A stretch of 49,130 bases of DNA from Pseudomonadota bacterium (GCA_023399465.1 JAEWPB010000079.1:1-49130), one strand, 5' to 3'; counted from the first letter of the stretch, positions 34,026-43,236 are shown. The notes: generated by a model not told the origin, from the letters alone. Made by a program: numbers and translations.

Positions 34026-35448
34026 TGCGTGCCTTTCCAGTGTCACTAGAAGTCCACCACGGTCGGGAATCGACCGGTTTCCCATCTTTTCGAAGTTCAA
34101 TGTAAAGCGTTGGCCGGTCCGTTTCCAGCGCCAATGCAGTTGCACTCGCTACTCTTTTTGCGCCCATGGCGGCGAGCGGTTCGCCGGCGAACACAAACTG
34201 GCCCTGTCGGGCAGTGGTTCGGTCCATTCCCGATAGCACCATGTGGAAACCGTCGCCGGCATTGAGAATAATCATCTGTCCGAAGCTGCGAAACTGCCCT
34301 GCAAAAACCACCAGTCCGTCGGTCGGCGCTGTCACCACGGCCCCGGCATTGGTCGCGACCACCATATCCTTGGCTGGATGGCCGGTTCCGTCGGCCTCAC
34401 CGAAGTGTCTGAGGATGTCGCCGGCCACAGGAAGCTCCAGCTTCGCTTTCAGCTCTGAAAACGGGTATGCGGGCGCAATGCGGTTTTTGTCGGGCACGCC
34501 GCTTTCGGCGAGCGCTTTTGCCCGCTCGCGCTGCTCATCAGTCATCAGCCGGCGGCGTTCTTCCTCGGCCCTGGCGGCGGCGGCCGCTTCGCGCACCGAC
34601 GTGATTTCCGTCTCGATCGAGGCGATCAGGCCCTCGAGGCTGGTGGCCTGGCCGGCCAGCTCCTCGGAACGTTGCCGTTCTCTTGCGAGTTCGGCGGCAT
34701 TCTGGCTCGATAGCTTGCCGTTTTCGGCAAGCAGCAGGTCCATACGCCGCTCTTCCTCGAGGTTGTTGGCGATGGACGCCGTCAGGTTGTCCTTCTCCGC
34801 CTTGATCGCCGCCGTCAGGTCAATCAGTTCCTTGAGGTCGGCCGCGAGTTTGTCCGTCTCGTTGCGGATCCCGGGAACGACGGCGCCGAGCAGGATGGCG
34901 CTGCGGACGGAAGCGAGCGCGTCGTCGGGCGTCACGAGCAGCGCCGGCGGCGGATTGCGTCCCATGCGCTGCAGTGCCGCCAGCACTTCGGCAAGCAGGC
35001 CGCGGCGATCGCGCAGCGAACGATGGACGCGGTCGCTCTTCAACTGCAGATCGGCCAGCTTCTTTTCGCTGTCGATGATGCGGTTTTCCAGCTCCTTCCG
35101 GCGCCTGGCCGACTCGATCAGCGCGTCGCGCAGACTGCTGCTGTTCTTCTCGATCGCGGCAATGCCCGCTTCGAGCGTCTTCACCTTGTCATCGGAAAGG
35201 GTGATGGTCTTCGACAATGTCTCGAGTTCCATCCGGGTCTTGTCGCGCGCCTTCTGCAGTTCGGCGGTCGGGTCGGCAGCCCCGGTGGTATCGGCTGCGA
35301 CGGCAGGTGGCGCCGGAGGTCCCTCGGCGACCTGCGCACGCGCACCGTTATCAGGAGCGGCAGCGAGGAAAACGGCCAGCGATGCAGCCAGACACCTGAT
35401 GGTGCAAAGCCGGATCGGCGGATTTCCCTCGATGGTCGCTCGGGTCAT
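34015..35448 (-). CDS. envC: EnvC-like murein hydrolase activator (degenerate M23 domain)
   Basis: 477-residue periplasmic protein. A signal peptide (CLAASLAVFLAAAPDNGARAQ) is followed by a long coiled coil, about residues 55-260, rich in heptads (ELQKARDKTRMELETLSKTI). The C-terminal LytM/M23 domain starts near GDILRHFGEADGTGHPAKDM. It keeps the first His and Asp (HPAKD), but the last zinc motif, normally LHFE, reads LYIE and the mid-domain H-x-L is changed (HMVLSGM). It should therefore not cleave peptidoglycan itself but activate amidases, as EnvC does. The start at 35448 gives the signal peptide. Confidence 0.9.
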   Translation of the reverse strand: MTRATIEGNPPIRLCTIRCLAASLAVFLAAAPDNGARAQVAEGPPAPPAVAADTTGAADPTAELQKARDKTRMELETLSKTITLSDDKVKTLEAGIAAIEKNSSSLRDALIESARRRKELENRIIDSEKKLADLQLKSDRVHRSLRDRRGLLAEVLAALQRMGRNPPPALLVTPDDALASVRSAILLGAVVPGIRNETDKLAADLKELIDLTAAIKAEKDNLTASIANNLEEERRMDLLLAENGKLSSQNAAELARERQRSEELAGQATSLEGLIASIETEITSVREAAAAARAEEERRRLMTDEQRERAKALAESGVPDKNRIAPAYPFSELKAKLELPVAGDILRHFGEADGTGHPAKDMVVATNAGAVVTAPTDGLVVFAGQFRSFGQMIILNAGDGFHMVLSGMDRTTARQGQFVFAGEPLAAMGAKRVASATALALETDRPTLYIELRKDGKPVDSRPWWTSSDTGKARNDS

Positions 35449-35574
35449 ATGAGCTCGGTCCGGCTGGAAGGTGGCGGAATGTGCGGCAACCTGCCGACGT
35501 TCATGCCGCTTGGTATATGCTGATTTGTGGCGATTAGCCAAGAAACAACGCCATTTTTGCGGCGCCGGGCATTT

Positions 35575-36057
35575 CTATACGCGGTGATAGGGATGGCCGG
35601 AAAGGATGGTCACGGCGCGGTAGAGCTGCTCCGCGATCAGGATTCGCACCAGCTGGTGCGGCCATGTCATCTTGCCGAGGCAGAGAGTGGCATCCGCCCG
35701 CTCCCGCAAGGCAGGATCGAGGCCATCGGCGCCGCCGATCGCGATCAGCATGTCGCGCTTGCCCTGATCGCGCCAACCGGCGAGCAGATCGGCGAAACCC
35801 GGGCTGTCGAGTGCCTTGCCGCGTTCATCCAGCAGGATCAACACGGCATTATCAGGCAACGCTTTTTCAAGCAGCGCCGCTTCCTCGCGCTTGCGCGTTT
35901 CGGCATTGGCGGCGCGGCTCTCGGCAACCTCGGTCACGCGCGCCAGTTCAAGGCCGATCGCCGGGCCGGCCTTGGAAAACCTGTCGAGATAGCGGGCCGC
36001 AAGGTCCTTCTCAGGCCCGGCCTTCAGCCGTCCTACCGCAAAAAGACCAACGCGCAT
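35575..36057 (-). CDS. rlmH: 23S rRNA pseudouridine-1915 N3 methyltransferase
   Basis: 160-residue SPOUT methyltransferase acting on the assembled 70S ribosome at helix 69. Recognised by LLDERGKALDSPGFADLL, the SAM-knot segment LIAIGGADGLDPALRERAD and the C-terminal LSGHPYHRV, whose YHR is essential in the family. Length is normal. It follows rsfS, another factor acting on the ribosome, with 113 bases between them, in an order conserved in many bacteria. Confidence 0.97.
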   Translation of the reverse strand: MRVGLFAVGRLKAGPEKDLAARYLDRFSKAGPAIGLELARVTEVAESRAANAETRKREEAALLEKALPDNAVLILLDERGKALDSPGFADLLAGWRDQGKRDMLIAIGGADGLDPALRERADATLCLGKMTWPHQLVRILIAEQLYRAVTILSGHPYHRV

Positions 36058-36170
36058 GCCCCAATTCCCGTCGCTCGGTCAAGGGATCGTTCCTGCCCGG
36101 CATGGTGCCGATGCAGCTATCCCCGACCGGACTTCACAGTCCGTCTGGCGTCAAGACGGGTCCGAACCGG

Positions 36171-36584
36171 TCAGTGCACGGTTCCGTCTTCCATATCCGG
36201 CGCAGCCCACATCCTCTCGATGTTGTAGAACTCGCGGATCTCAGGGCGGAACACATGGACAATGATGTCGCCGGTGTCAATCAGCACCCAGTCGCCGGCT
36301 TCCAGGCCTTCGACACGGGCACCGCCGAAGCCTTCGTCCTTCAGATCCTTGATCAGATGATCGCAGATCGCACTGACATGCCTGTTCGAGCGTCCGGACA
36401 CGACCACCATGTAGTCGCCCAGCGCCGATTTCCCGGCAATGTTGATAGTGACGATATCTTCGGCCTTCGAGTCCTCGAGACTTGCGAGGACCTGTTCAAG
36501 AGCGCGGGCGGCGGCATCGGCGCCACGTTCCGGACTCTTCGAGAAGACGGGGGCCGTCTTCCCCTTGGCGTGTACTGTTGTCAG
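36171..36584 (-). CDS. rsfS: Ribosomal silencing factor RsfS with a probable CTG start
   Basis: 137-residue factor that binds L14 on the 50S subunit and blocks subunit joining under starvation. Diagnostic segments are EDIVTINIAGKSALGDYMVVVSGRS, EGLEAGDWVLIDTGDIIVHVF and REFYNIERMW. In frame, the first ATG (36410) would delete the conserved first strand and helix; upstream of it there is no ATG, GTG or TTG before the stop. A CTG at 36584 has AAGGAAGG 7 bases upstream and gives a full-length protein (LTTVHAKGK). A CTG start is therefore inferred; an ATT or ATC start is less well placed. Confidence 0.88.
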   Translation of the reverse strand: MTTVHAKGKTAPVFSKSPERGADAAARALEQVLASLEDSKAEDIVTINIAGKSALGDYMVVVSGRSNRHVSAICDHLIKDLKDEGFGGARVEGLEAGDWVLIDTGDIIVHVFRPEIREFYNIERMWAAPDMEDGTVH

Positions 36585-36717
36585 AGTTCATCCTTCCTTG
36601 GCAAAACAGAACAACCGCTGTCAGCGCTGCGGGCGAAGCACCGCAGCATGCTAACATAACTCCTGCCCCCCCCTGATTTCAAGGATCAGCCGCCGGTAGG
36701 CGCGAGAATTGATCGGC

Positions 36718-37842
36718 TCAGTCGTTCAAACAGGGAGAGAAGAACAGCGTGCCCCGCCAGGCACCCTTGAGCGTACGTCCGGAGATGGCGCACCAGAGGG
36801 CGGCGAGCACCACGGCCAGGATCGCGCCGAACGTGGCGATGGCGGGGATCGGCAGGATCGTTGCAAGCCGGATCGTCGAAAGCGTGTAGACGCCGAGCGG
36901 GAAGGTGTATCCCCACCAGCCGAGATTGAAGGGCAGGCCATGGCGCAAGTAGCGCAGCGTGATCAGGAACGCCAATGCCAACCACCACAGGCCGTAGCCC
37001 CACAGCAGCATGCCTCCCATCAGGCTGACGCCGCCAATGATGCTAGAATACTGACCGAGCCCATTGGCCTCGAGCGCAATCGGCGCAGCGGAGGACAAGA
37101 GAAACATCCCGAGCGCACCGGTGCCGATCGGGCCGAGCGCCAGCCAGCTGGTCGCGGCCATGCCGGCATGGGGCAGATTGTGGAGCGCCATGCGCAGGAA
37201 AAGAATGACGAGCACGCTCATCGCCAGCGGGACGGAGAGCGCCCAAAGCACATAGCTGACGAGCATAAGCGCGAGCTGCGTCGAGGCGGCATCCAGGTAG
37301 GGGATAAGCAGCGCGCTTGAGACCGCCGCCACCTCGGAGGCCACGACCGGCAGCAGCCAGACTGCGGTCATCTGCTCGATCGCGTGGCTCTGGCGGGTGA
37401 ACATCAGGAACGGCAGGACAACGCCGAGGAGGGCGGCAAGAAGGGCATCGAAACACCACAGCACGAAAGCGATATCGACGGCCACGGGACCGAAGCGGTC
37501 GATGCCATAGAGAAGAAAGCCGTTTGTGATGGTGGCGAGGCCCATCGGGATGCAGCCGAGAAACATCGACATCACTGGATGGAGGAAAACGCGGCGCGCC
37601 TCCTGGAAGAACAGCAGCCAGCGGGTGCCATAAGCCAGCGCGAAGGTGGCGAACAGGATGATATTGGCAAGCCACAGCCCTTCGCCGATGTCATGGAGTA
37701 TCGGGTGGTCGGGATACTGCGCCAGCACAAGGGCAAGTATGCCCGTTCCCATGGTCATGGCGAACCAGTTCGGGGTAAACTGGCGCACGGCTTCGATGGG
37801 GCTACGCAGTTCCGACAGGGGGCTGGGAAAGACGATGCTCAT
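36718..37842 (-). CDS. TDT-family (TehA/SLAC1-like) transporter
   Basis: 374-residue membrane protein with about ten helices. VRQFTPNWFAMTMGTGILALVL and the final NLGWWGYTFPLGVYTLST are characteristic of the tellurite-resistance/dicarboxylate transporter (voltage-dependent anion channel) family, whose members move malate, sulfite, chloride or tellurite-related anions; the substrate is not predictable. The start at 37842 (MSIVFPSPLSELRSPI) is the best fit; an in-frame ATG at 37887 would add 15 residues. It stands between nadD and rsfS, which are usually neighbours, with 265 empty bases upstream, and probably has its own promoter there. Confidence 0.88.
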   Translation of the reverse strand: MSIVFPSPLSELRSPIEAVRQFTPNWFAMTMGTGILALVLAQYPDHPILHDIGEGLWLANIILFATFALAYGTRWLLFFQEARRVFLHPVMSMFLGCIPMGLATITNGFLLYGIDRFGPVAVDIAFVLWCFDALLAALLGVVLPFLMFTRQSHAIEQMTAVWLLPVVASEVAAVSSALLIPYLDAASTQLALMLVSYVLWALSVPLAMSVLVILFLRMALHNLPHAGMAATSWLALGPIGTGALGMFLLSSAAPIALEANGLGQYSSIIGGVSLMGGMLLWGYGLWWLALAFLITLRYLRHGLPFNLGWWGYTFPLGVYTLSTIRLATILPIPAIATFGAILAVVLAALWCAISGRTLKGAWRGTLFFSPCLND

Positions 37843-38108
37843 GGGGGCTCTCGGCTCTGATGTTGCACCCAGATAGCAGCCTGTCATATGTCAATTCCAG
37901 CGCATAATATCATATGTTTCGTTCGACAAAAACGAATGATTCTTGCGGTCCGATCGGACTGCGGCCTGGGGCAGGGTGCAACGATGGTACAACAGCGTGC
38001 CGGAATCCGGGAGGCGTGTGGAAGCTCCTGCGACGTGCAACCCCGGCATACGGGCACGGAAACACCCCGCCAGCGGGTCACATGAAACGGGGAAATCTTC
38101 GTGCTGGA

Positions 38109-38732
38109 CTATTTTCCGGCGGCCGCCCTGAGCGCCGTCGAACTCAGCGGCGAGCGTGGACCATGGATGAAGGTCCAGGCCGGGGCGCGCTTCTTCCACA
38201 ACACGCGAGCATCGTCTTCATCGACCCGGGCAAAATCGAAGGTGCGGGCCATTTTCGACGACAGATAGGAGAGCGTTGCGCCGGGACGATCGATAACCGC
38301 GATCGGAAAGGTTCTGGCGATCGTCTGCCAGTGCTGCCACTTGTGGAAGCTTGCGAGATTGTCCGCCCCCATGATCCAGATGAAATGCGCATGCGGATTG
38401 CGGGCCTTCACCTGGGCGAGCACGCGGGCGGTATAGCTTTCGCCGAGCGTCTTCTCGAAGGCGGTGACCTTGATCCTGGGATTCGTGGCAAGCGCCTCGC
38501 TGCGTGCCAGCCGCTCTCCGAGTGGCGCGAGATGGTGGTGGTTCTTCAGGGGATTGCCGGGGGTCACCATCCACCACAGCTGATCGAGCCCGAGCCGCCG
38601 CATGGCGATGTCGGCGACCAGCACATGACCCTGGTGCGGCGGGTTGAAGGAGCCGCCGAACAGGCCGACGATCATGCCGCGCTCGGTGTGCGGCATGACG
38701 AGGTAGCGGCGGTCGATCTCGTCCTCGCGCAC
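38109..38732 (-). CDS. nadD: Nicotinate-nucleotide adenylyltransferase
   Basis: 207-residue enzyme joining nicotinate mononucleotide and ATP to deamido-NAD. GLFGGSFNPPHQGHV is the nucleotidyl-transfer motif, VTPGNPLK and IWIMGADNLASFHKW are the substrate segments, and SPLSSTALR near the C-terminus is the second ATP motif. The GTG at 38732 lies 2 bases after the proA stop and is favoured by that coupling; ATG codons at 38696 and 38675 are alternatives that keep the whole domain. It ends the obgE-proB-proA-nadD block. Confidence 0.95.
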   Translation of the reverse strand: MREDEIDRRYLVMPHTERGMIVGLFGGSFNPPHQGHVLVADIAMRRLGLDQLWWMVTPGNPLKNHHHLAPLGERLARSEALATNPRIKVTAFEKTLGESYTARVLAQVKARNPHAHFIWIMGADNLASFHKWQHWQTIARTFPIAVIDRPGATLSYLSSKMARTFDFARVDEDDARVLWKKRAPAWTFIHGPRSPLSSTALRAAAGK

Positions 38733-38734
38733 GC

Positions 38735-40018
38735 TCAGGGCCGTGTTTGTCCGGTGCCGTGCACCCGATATTTGAAGGAAGTCAGTTGCTCGACGCCGAC
38801 AGGCCCGCGGGCATGCATCTTGCCGGTCGCGATGCCGATCTCGCCACCCATGCCGAACTCGCCGCCATCGGCAAACTGCGTCGAGGCGTTGTGCAGCAAA
38901 ATGGCCGAGTCGATCTCGGTGAAGAACCGCTCCACCACCGCCGGGTCTTCGGCAATCACCGCTTCGGTGTGGCTGGACGAGTATTTCCCGATATGGGCGA
39001 TCGCGCCGGAAATGCCGTCGACCAGGGCGACGGAGAGGATCGCATCGAGATATTCCGTGGACCAGTCGGCTTCGGTAGCCGGCTTCAAACCGGATACAAG
39101 AGCGCTGACTTCAGCCGAGGCGCGGATCTCGCAGCCGGCCGCCTGCAGGTCGTCAATCAGCGGCTTCAGGTGTGTCGCGGCGGCGGCACGGTCGATGAGG
39201 AGCGTCTCTGCGGAACCGCAGATGCCGGTGCGGCGCATCTTGGCGTTGACGACGACACGGCGCGCCATGTCAAGGTCCGCGGATGCGTCGACATAGACAT
39301 GGCAGAGGCCTTCGAGATGGGCGAAAACCGGAACGCGGGCCTCTGATTGCACGCGGGCGACCAGGCTCTTGCCGCCACGCGGCACGATAACGTCGATGCT
39401 GCCTTCAAGCCCGGTGAGCATGGCGCCGACGGCTGCACGGTCGGCGACCGGCACGATCTGGATCGCATCTTCCGGCAGGCCGGCCGAGTTCAGTCCTTCA
39501 ACCAGGCAGGCATGGATCGCGGCCGACGACAGGCGCGAATCCGAGCCGCCGCGCAGGATCACGGCGTTGCCGGCCTTGAGGCACAGCGCGCCGGCATCGG
39601 CGGTCACGTTCGGGCGGCTTTCGTAGATGACGCCAATGACCCCGAGCGGCGTGCGCACCCGCTCGATCTTCAGGCCGTTGGGGCGATCCCAGGCGGCTAT
39701 GACTTCGCCCACCGGATCCTTGAAGGCGGCGATGGCGGCAATGCCTTCCGCCATATCGGCGATCCGCTTCTCGGTGAGCGTCAGGCGATCGATGAAGGAC
39801 GGCTGGAGGCCGCTGCCTTCGACATTGCGCAGGTCTTCGGCATTGGCGGCAAGGATCCTGCCGGTCGCGGCGAGCAGGGCCTGCGCCATCGCCTTGAGCG
39901 CCTTGTCCTTCTGCTCGGTGGAGGCGATTGCCAATGGTCGTGCGGCAGCCTTGGCCCTGCGGCCGATGTCGAGCATCAGCGCGTCAATGTCGGTGGCCTT
40001 GGCAACAGCATCAAGCAT
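38735..40018 (-). CDS. proA: Gamma-glutamyl phosphate reductase
   Basis: 427-residue NADPH enzyme of proline synthesis reducing gamma-glutamyl phosphate to the semialdehyde. It has an aldehyde-dehydrogenase fold; VIYESRPNVTADAGALCLKAGNAVILRGG lies in the cofactor domain, and the catalytic cysteine is in MRRTGICGSAETLL. The start at 40018 is preferred: GAGG lies 9 bases upstream, inside the end of proB, and the genes overlap by 8 bases. An ATG at 40027 would sit directly against that site. Confidence 0.97.
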   Translation of the reverse strand: MLDAVAKATDIDALMLDIGRRAKAAARPLAIASTEQKDKALKAMAQALLAATGRILAANAEDLRNVEGSGLQPSFIDRLTLTEKRIADMAEGIAAIAAFKDPVGEVIAAWDRPNGLKIERVRTPLGVIGVIYESRPNVTADAGALCLKAGNAVILRGGSDSRLSSAAIHACLVEGLNSAGLPEDAIQIVPVADRAAVGAMLTGLEGSIDVIVPRGGKSLVARVQSEARVPVFAHLEGLCHVYVDASADLDMARRVVVNAKMRRTGICGSAETLLIDRAAAATHLKPLIDDLQAAGCEIRASAEVSALVSGLKPATEADWSTEYLDAILSVALVDGISGAIAHIGKYSSSHTEAVIAEDPAVVERFFTEIDSAILLHNASTQFADGGEFGMGGEIGIATGKMHARGPVGVEQLTSFKYRVHGTGQTRP

Positions 40019-41192
40019 GGGCTGCATCCTCGTTCAGGGTGGCGGTCGATCCGGATCTCGAAGCTTTGGGTGCGGTCATCACCAGGTCGTCGCGATGGAC
40101 CATGGCAGCGCGGCCGGCATAACCGAGGATCGCCTCGATCTCGGCGGACTTGCGGCCGGTGATCTGGCGCGCCTCTTCGGCATCGTAGCCGGCGAGGCCG
40201 CGGGCGATCTCGCGGCCACCAGCGCCGATGATCGCAACCGTGTCGCCGCGGCCGAACTGGCCCTGAACGCGGCGTACGCCGGCCGGCAACAGGCTCTTGC
40301 CGGAGCCGAGGGCGGTTTCGGCGCCTTCGTCCACATGCAGTTCGCCAGCCGGCTGCAACTGTCCCGCAATCCAGGTCTTGCGCGCCGTGACCGGCGTGCC
40401 CGAGGGGGCGAACCAGGAGGAGCGGGTGCCGCTCTCGATCGCCTTCAGCGGATTGTCGGTCTTTCCGGAAGCGATGATCATGGCGCAGCCGGCGCTGGTG
40501 GCGATCTTGCCTGCGTCGATCTTGGTGCGCATGCCGCCGCGTGACAGTTCCGACGCGGCGCCGCCGGCCATCGCCTCGATCTCCGGGGTGATCTCGGAGA
40601 TCGTCTCCAGGAAGCGGGCATCGGGATCGAGATGCGGCGGTGCGGTGTAGAGGCCGTCGATATCGGAAAGCAGCACCAGCAGGTCGGCACCGGTCATGGT
40701 GGCGACGCGGGCGGCCAGGCGATCATTGTCGCCGTAGCGGATTTCCGTGGTGGCGACCGTATCGTTTTCGTTGATGATCGGCACGGCGCCGAGCTTCAGC
40801 AACTGGTTGATGGTGGCTCGAGCGTTGAGGTAGCGCCGGCGCTCCTCGGTATCGCCGAGCGTCAGCAGGATCTGGCCGGCGACGATGTCGTCGCGCGACA
40901 GCGCCTCGGACCAGGCTCTGGCGAGCGCAATCTGGCCAACGGCCGCCGCCGCCTGGCTTTCCTCCAGCTTCAGCGCCCCCGAGGGAACATCGAGCACGGA
41001 ACGGCCGAGCGCAATGGCGCCCGACGAAACCACCAGCACATCCGTGCCGCCGGCCTTGAGAGCGGCGATATCGGCGCACATCGCCTCAAGCCATGCCTTC
41101 TTCAATCCGGTCTTGCGGTCGACCAGCAACGCAGAGCCGATCTTGATGACAACACGACGATGTTTTCCGAGCGGCTTGCGATGGGCGGTCAT
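40011..41192 (-). CDS. proB: Glutamate 5-kinase
   Basis: 393-residue enzyme making gamma-glutamyl phosphate, the first and feedback-inhibited step of proline synthesis. The amino-acid kinase domain (VVIKIGSALLVD, VLVVSSGAIALGR, PIINENDTVATTEIRYGDNDRL, SRGGMRTKIDAGKIA) covers about residues 1-260. A PUA domain at the C-terminus (DTVAIIGAGGREIARGLAGY) is usual for long ProB proteins. The start at 41192 lies one base after the obgE stop, and the end overlaps proA. Confidence 0.97.
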   Translation of the reverse strand: MTAHRKPLGKHRRVVIKIGSALLVDRKTGLKKAWLEAMCADIAALKAGGTDVLVVSSGAIALGRSVLDVPSGALKLEESQAAAAVGQIALARAWSEALSRDDIVAGQILLTLGDTEERRRYLNARATINQLLKLGAVPIINENDTVATTEIRYGDNDRLAARVATMTGADLLVLLSDIDGLYTAPPHLDPDARFLETISEITPEIEAMAGGAASELSRGGMRTKIDAGKIATSAGCAMIIASGKTDNPLKAIESGTRSSWFAPSGTPVTARKTWIAGQLQPAGELHVDEGAETALGSGKSLLPAGVRRVQGQFGRGDTVAIIGAGGREIARGLAGYDAEEARQITGRKSAEIEAILGYAGRAAMVHRDDLVMTAPKASRSGSTATLNEDAAHA

Positions 41193-41193
41193 G

Positions 41194-42255
41194 TCAGAGG
41201 TCGCCCTCTTCGGACCAGCGGTCATCCGATCGCTGTCGATTGGGCAGTGCCAGATCCTCATCGGCACCGGCAGCCTCGATCTGGGCACGCAGCGCGCGCA
41301 GCGCCTCGGTCATGCCCTTGCCCGTCACGGCCGAAAGCAGCAACGGCGTCTGGCCGCAGGCTCGCTTCAGCGCGGTGACCTTCTTCTTCAGTTCATCCTC
41401 GTCGAGCACGTCGATTTGCGACAGCGCCACGATCTCAGGCTTGTCGGTGAGGCCGCCGCCATAGGCTTCAAGCTCGTGCTTGACGGTCTTGTAGGCCTTG
41501 CCGACGTTTTCCTCCTGCGCCGAGACGAGGTGCAGCAGCACGCGCGTGCGCTCGACATGGCCGAGAAAACGGTCGCCGAGACCGATGCCCTCATGTGCGC
41601 CCTCGATAAGGCCCGGAATGTCGGCCAGCACGAACTCGCGTCCGTCGATGGTGGCGACGCCGAGGTTCGGATGCAGCGTGGTGAAGGGATAGTTGGCGAT
41701 CTTCGGCCGGGCGCGGGTGCAGGTCGCCAGGAAGGTCGATTTTCCGGCATTCGGCAGGCCGACCAGCCCGGCATCGGCGATCAACTTCAGCCGCAGCCAG
41801 ATGGTCTTTTCCTCGCCCTCGAGACCGGGATTGGCCCAGTCCGGCGCCTGGTTGACCGAGGATTTGAAGTGCGCGTTGCCGAAGCCGCCATTACCGCCGG
41901 CGGCGAGGCGGAAACGCTGACCTTCCTTGGTCATGTCGACGATCAGCGTCTCGTTGTCTTCCTCGAAGATCTGGGTGCCGACCGGCACCTTGAGCGTCAC
42001 GTCAGAGCCGTTGGCGCCGGTACGGTTGCGGCCCATGCCGTGCACGCCGACGCTGGCCTTGAAATGCTGCTGATAGCGGAAGTCGATCAGGGTGTTGAGG
42101 CCGTTGACCGCCTCGACCCAGACATCACCGCCGCGGCCACCGTCGCCGCCATCCGGGCCGCCGAATTCGATGAACTTTTCGCGACGGAAGGAAACGCTGC
42201 CTGCGCCGCCGTCGCCCGAGCGAATATAGACCTTGGCCTCGTCGAGAAATTTCAT
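41194..42255 (-). CDS. obgE: Obg-family GTPase
   Basis: 353-residue essential GTPase linked to 50S assembly, the stringent response and replication control. The N-terminal Obg domain is glycine-rich (FGGPDGGDGGRGGDVW, residues 31-46). The GTP-binding domain begins with the P-loop GLPNAGKS at 166-173, and DIPGLIEGAHEGIGLG is the G3/switch II region. The acidic tail (QRSDDRWSEEGDL) replaces the C-terminal domain of longer forms. It is the first gene of the obgE-proB-proA-nadD block and diverges from an EEP-family gene across 85 bases. Confidence 0.97.
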   Translation of the reverse strand: MKFLDEAKVYIRSGDGGAGSVSFRREKFIEFGGPDGGDGGRGGDVWVEAVNGLNTLIDFRYQQHFKASVGVHGMGRNRTGANGSDVTLKVPVGTQIFEEDNETLIVDMTKEGQRFRLAAGGNGGFGNAHFKSSVNQAPDWANPGLEGEEKTIWLRLKLIADAGLVGLPNAGKSTFLATCTRARPKIANYPFTTLHPNLGVATIDGREFVLADIPGLIEGAHEGIGLGDRFLGHVERTRVLLHLVSAQEENVGKAYKTVKHELEAYGGGLTDKPEIVALSQIDVLDEDELKKKVTALKRACGQTPLLLSAVTGKGMTEALRALRAQIEAAGADEDLALPNRQRSDDRWSEEGDL

Positions 42256-42340
42256 TTTACTGCCGATCGTCGCGTGTCAGGGTGGTTCTGTTATCTGCCG
42301 TACTCGATATAGCCGGTTCCAGCAGAGGTCAAAGAATATC

Positions 42341-43201
42341 GTGAAGTTCGTGAGCTATAATATACAGTTTGGGATCGGTCTGGACGGGAAATTCGACCTC
42401 GCACGGATTGCAGCAAGTCTAGCCGGTGCCGACGTCATCGCCCTGCAGGAGGTCAGCCGCGGCTTTCACCGCAACGGCTTCGCCGACGTCGTGGAGGGCA
42501 TGGCGCAACTGTTTCCCGACTATTACCGCGTATTCGGAGCGCCCTGCGACGTTTTCCTCGATGCCGCAGTCGTGGGGGGACGCCCGGTCGAGCGACGGTT
42601 CCAGTTCGGCAACATGATCCTGTCGCGCTGGCCGATCCTGGCAACCAGGACGCTGCTGCTGCCGCGCAGCCGCACCTACGGCAAGCTCAACCTCCAGCGC
42701 GGCGCCACCGAAGCGGTGATCGATACCCCCGGCGGTCCGCTTCGTGTCTATTCGGTGCATCTCGATCATGTCTCGCCTGACGAGCGGATCGATCAGATCC
42801 GCTACCTGAAGGAACGGGTACTTGCCTTCACGCGTGAAGGCGGTTCGGTAACCGGCGCGCACGAGTTCGGCTTTGCCGATCCGCCGCTGCCGGAGGATTT
42901 CGTTGTGCTGGGCGATTTCAACATGCAGCCGGAATCGCCCGAGTATATCGCCATGACCGGCATCAGGGACGCCTATTACGGGCGCACCCCGCGGCTCGAA
43001 TTCCCGCTCGATGCGCTGGATCGCGCCGGCCGGCTCGACGCGTCGAGCTACAGCTGGATGGATCCCCGCGATCATGCCCGGCGCATGCATCTCGATTACG
43101 GCTTCGTGAGCGCCGGCCTCGCCCATCGCCTGAAGGATGCTTTCGTCGACACCGACGCTTCCGGCTCGGATCATTTTCCGCTCTGGGTCGAGATCGAATA
43201 A
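42341..43201 (+). CDS. Endonuclease/exonuclease/phosphatase (EEP) family protein
   Basis: 286-residue hydrolase of the DNase I/EEP superfamily. KFVSYNIQFG opens the fold with the Asn, ADVIALQEVSRGF has the metal-binding Glu, VYSVHLDHVSP the His region, VVLGDFNMQPESPEY the Asp/Asn pair, and SGSDHFPLWVEIE the final Asp-His. Family members cleave DNA, phosphoinositides or sphingomyelin; the substrate is undetermined. No signal peptide follows the chosen GTG start (42341), which fits the fold's beginning. The gene is flanked by minus-strand operons and has its own terminator. Confidence 0.88.
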   Translation: MKFVSYNIQFGIGLDGKFDLARIAASLAGADVIALQEVSRGFHRNGFADVVEGMAQLFPDYYRVFGAPCDVFLDAAVVGGRPVERRFQFGNMILSRWPILATRTLLLPRSRTYGKLNLQRGATEAVIDTPGGPLRVYSVHLDHVSPDERIDQIRYLKERVLAFTREGGSVTGAHEFGFADPPLPEDFVVLGDFNMQPESPEYIAMTGIRDAYYGRTPRLEFPLDALDRAGRLDASSYSWMDPRDHARRMHLDYGFVSAGLAHRLKDAFVDTDASGSDHFPLWVEIE

Positions 43202-43235
43202 GCCGGGCCGTCGCATTGGCGGCGGCCCGGCTTTT
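43201..43235. terminator. Intrinsic terminator of the EEP-family gene
   Basis: AGCCGGGCCG (43201-43210) pairs with CGGCCCGGCT (43223-43232), followed by TTTTC. It starts within the EEP stop codon and ends just before the stop of the convergent acetyltransferase gene, so it may act for both. Confidence 0.8.
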
Positions 43236-43236
43236 C

